Assembly: GCA_902766855.1 (NCBI GenBank)
Contig: CACXFE010000163.1
Location: 1-5,156 of the forward strand
Source of the DNA: Oscillospiraceae bacterium
GTDB lineage: Bacteria; Bacillota; Clostridia; Oscillospirales; Acutalibacteraceae
Length of the DNA stretch: 5,156 nt
Reading direction: 5' to 3'
This document shows positions 4,221 to 5,156 of the stretch, piece after piece. Below the pieces are notes generated by a model that saw only the letters and a list, made by a program, of their open reading frames with translations, did no database searches and was not told the DNA's origin. The number at the start of each line of letters is the position of its first letter. The first letter of the stretch is position 1. A program made the translations under genes and the position numbers.

Positions 4221-5090
4221 ATGGGATATAAAATCGTTACCGATTCCTGCGCGAATTTGACCGAAGCGCAGATCAACCAGTACGGCGTGGAAATCCTGCC
4301 GCTGAAATATTACATCAATGATGAGGAACATATCAGTTACTCCAAAGAAAACCGGGAAGTTTATGTTCATTTTTACAAGGAACTGCGCGACAAGGCAAAA
4401 ATCACCACTTCTTTGGTAGCAAGGGAACATTGCGACCAAGTGATCAAACCGATTTTGGAAAACGGGGAGGATGTTTTGGTGCTGGCGTTTTCCTCCGGGC
4501 TTTCGGGCACTTATCAAAACATTTGCACCGCCGCGGAGGATTACCGAGTCGAGTTCCCCGAAAGAAAGATCATCGTGGTGGATACCCTCTGCGCCGCGTT
4601 AGGCGAAGGGCTTGCGGTGCATTATGCCGTTCAGTTGAAGAATGAGGGCAAGAGCATGGAAGAAGTGGCGGATTGGGTGGAAAACAACAAGTTGAATATC
4701 TGCCATATCTTCACGATCGACGATTTGTTTTTCTTAAAGCGCGGCGGCCGGCTTTCGGGCACGGGGGCGGTTTTCGGCACCCTGCTCGGGATCAAGCCGT
4801 TGCTGCACACCGCGAATGACGGGAAACTTTATGTGACCGGCAAAACCAGAGGACGCAAATCTTCATTGGATTTCCTGGTGGATTCGTTAGAGAAAAAAGG
4901 CGTGAATCTGGAAGATCAGGATATCTTCATTGTGCATGGCGATTGTGAAGAAGATGCGAAATATGTGAAAGAACAAATTAAAAAGCGTTATCGGGTAAAA
5001 AGCATTCTTTACAATTATTTGGATCCTGTGATCGCGGCGCATTCCGGCCCCGGCACGCTGGCGGTCTTTTTCCTGGGAACGGAACGGTAA
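4221..5090 (+). CDS. DegV/FakB-type fatty-acid-binding protein
   Basis: The 289 residues match the DegV family length (about 280-290) throughout. Motifs in order: KIVTDSCANLT (4-14), the IPL-like ILPLKYYIND (25-34), TTS at 62-64, SSGLSGTYQN (91-100), VVDT (119-122), DDLFFLKRGGRLSG (167-180) with GTLLGIKPLL (186-195), and HSGPGTLAVFFLG (274-286). In characterised members these proteins hold a single fatty acid in a buried tunnel, with the carboxylate bound by Ser/Thr and the C-terminal His. FakB proteins present it to the kinase FakA, which makes acyl-phosphate for phospholipid synthesis. FakA is not in the window and Clostridia often have several DegV paralogs, so no FakB number is assigned. 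The usual TSQP after the first strand-loop reads TSLV here. The ATG at 4221 has AAAGGAG 9 bases upstream, and the gene has its own promoter and leader hairpin. Confidence 0.95.
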   Translation: MGYKIVTDSCANLTEAQINQYGVEILPLKYYINDEEHISYSKENREVYVHFYKELRDKAKITTSLVAREHCDQVIKPILENGEDVLVLAFSSGLSGTYQNICTAAEDYRVEFPERKIIVVDTLCAALGEGLAVHYAVQLKNEGKSMEEVADWVENNKLNICHIFTIDDLFFLKRGGRLSGTGAVFGTLLGIKPLLHTANDGKLYVTGKTRGRKSSLDFLVDSLEKKGVNLEDQDIFIVHGDCEEDAKYVKEQIKKRYRVKSILYNYLDPVIAAHSGPGTLAVFFLGTER

Positions 5091-5106
5091 GTTTTCAACC
5101 AATAAA

Positions 5107-5138
5107 ACGCGGTATGCGAATTTCTTCGCATACCGCGT
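5107..5138 (-). terminator. Strong hairpin after the DegV gene, T-tract facing the minus strand
   Basis: A perfect 14-bp stem, ACGCGGTATGCGAA (5107-5120) with TTCGCATACCGCGT (5125-5138), closes a TTTC loop. On the minus strand it is followed at once by TTTTATTGG, a proper intrinsic terminator tail. On the plus strand it is followed by CAGTCTG, with no T-tract. It therefore best fits the terminator of a convergent gene beyond the right edge, and may also end degV transcripts, since it lies only 16 bases after that stop. Confidence 0.65.
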
Positions 5139-5156
5139 CAGTCTGTCGAAAAACCA

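Noticed and set aside
3978..4517. 179-codon minus-strand frame over the start of degV
   Set aside because: It is antisense to a clear DegV gene, covers its promoter and leader hairpin, and shows no domain or plausible ribosome binding site.

Overview
The window looks like a piece of chromosome from a low-to-moderate GC Firmicute, most likely a member of the Clostridia. The evidence is the strong AGGAGG-type ribosome binding sites, consensus sigma-A promoters in A/T-rich gaps, a gram-positive lipoprotein signal, a DegV/FakB protein, a LytTR regulator, and a small sigma factor that resembles the clostridial TcdR/UviA group. No genus can be named from the sequence alone. There are no phage, IS, CRISPR, tRNA or rRNA features.

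Layout, left to right. (1) 1-150: the last 49 codons of glgA (glycogen synthase), cut by the window edge. (2) 169-1014: a complete uppP/bacA (undecaprenyl-diphosphatase), 18 bases downstream on the same strand. (3) 1015-1716, minus strand: a LytTR-type response regulator whose receiver domain has lost its phosphoacceptor Asp. Its stop codon abuts the uppP stop with no base between them. (4) 1717-1965: an A/T-rich divergent regulatory region. It holds a textbook sigma-A promoter for the LytTR gene, a 21-bp-period direct repeat, an inverted repeat, and three TTTACA/TGTAAA hexamers spaced exactly 24 bp apart. (5) 1966-2487: a small two-domain sigma-70 family factor. (6) 2488-2619: a convergent terminator region with two hairpins bracketed by an 11-bp perfect inverted repeat. 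(7) 2620-3978, minus strand: a family 1 ABC-transporter substrate-binding lipoprotein without transporter partners in view. (8) 3979-4220: a divergent intergenic region with a good extended -10 promoter and a leader hairpin for the next gene. (9) 4221-5090: a DegV/FakB-type fatty-acid-binding protein. (10) 5091-5156: a strong hairpin whose T-tract faces the minus strand.

The flanking genes (glgA, uppP, degV) are ordinary housekeeping or metabolic genes. The part that deserves attention is the centre: two divergently transcribed regulators, one an apparently phosphorylation-independent LytTR protein and the other a TcdR/UviA-like sigma factor. They share a repeat-rich control region, and no kinase, anti-sigma factor or obvious target operon is in the window. 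The substrate-binding protein converges on the sigma gene, so it is not part of the same transcript. Any link between it and the regulators is conjecture.
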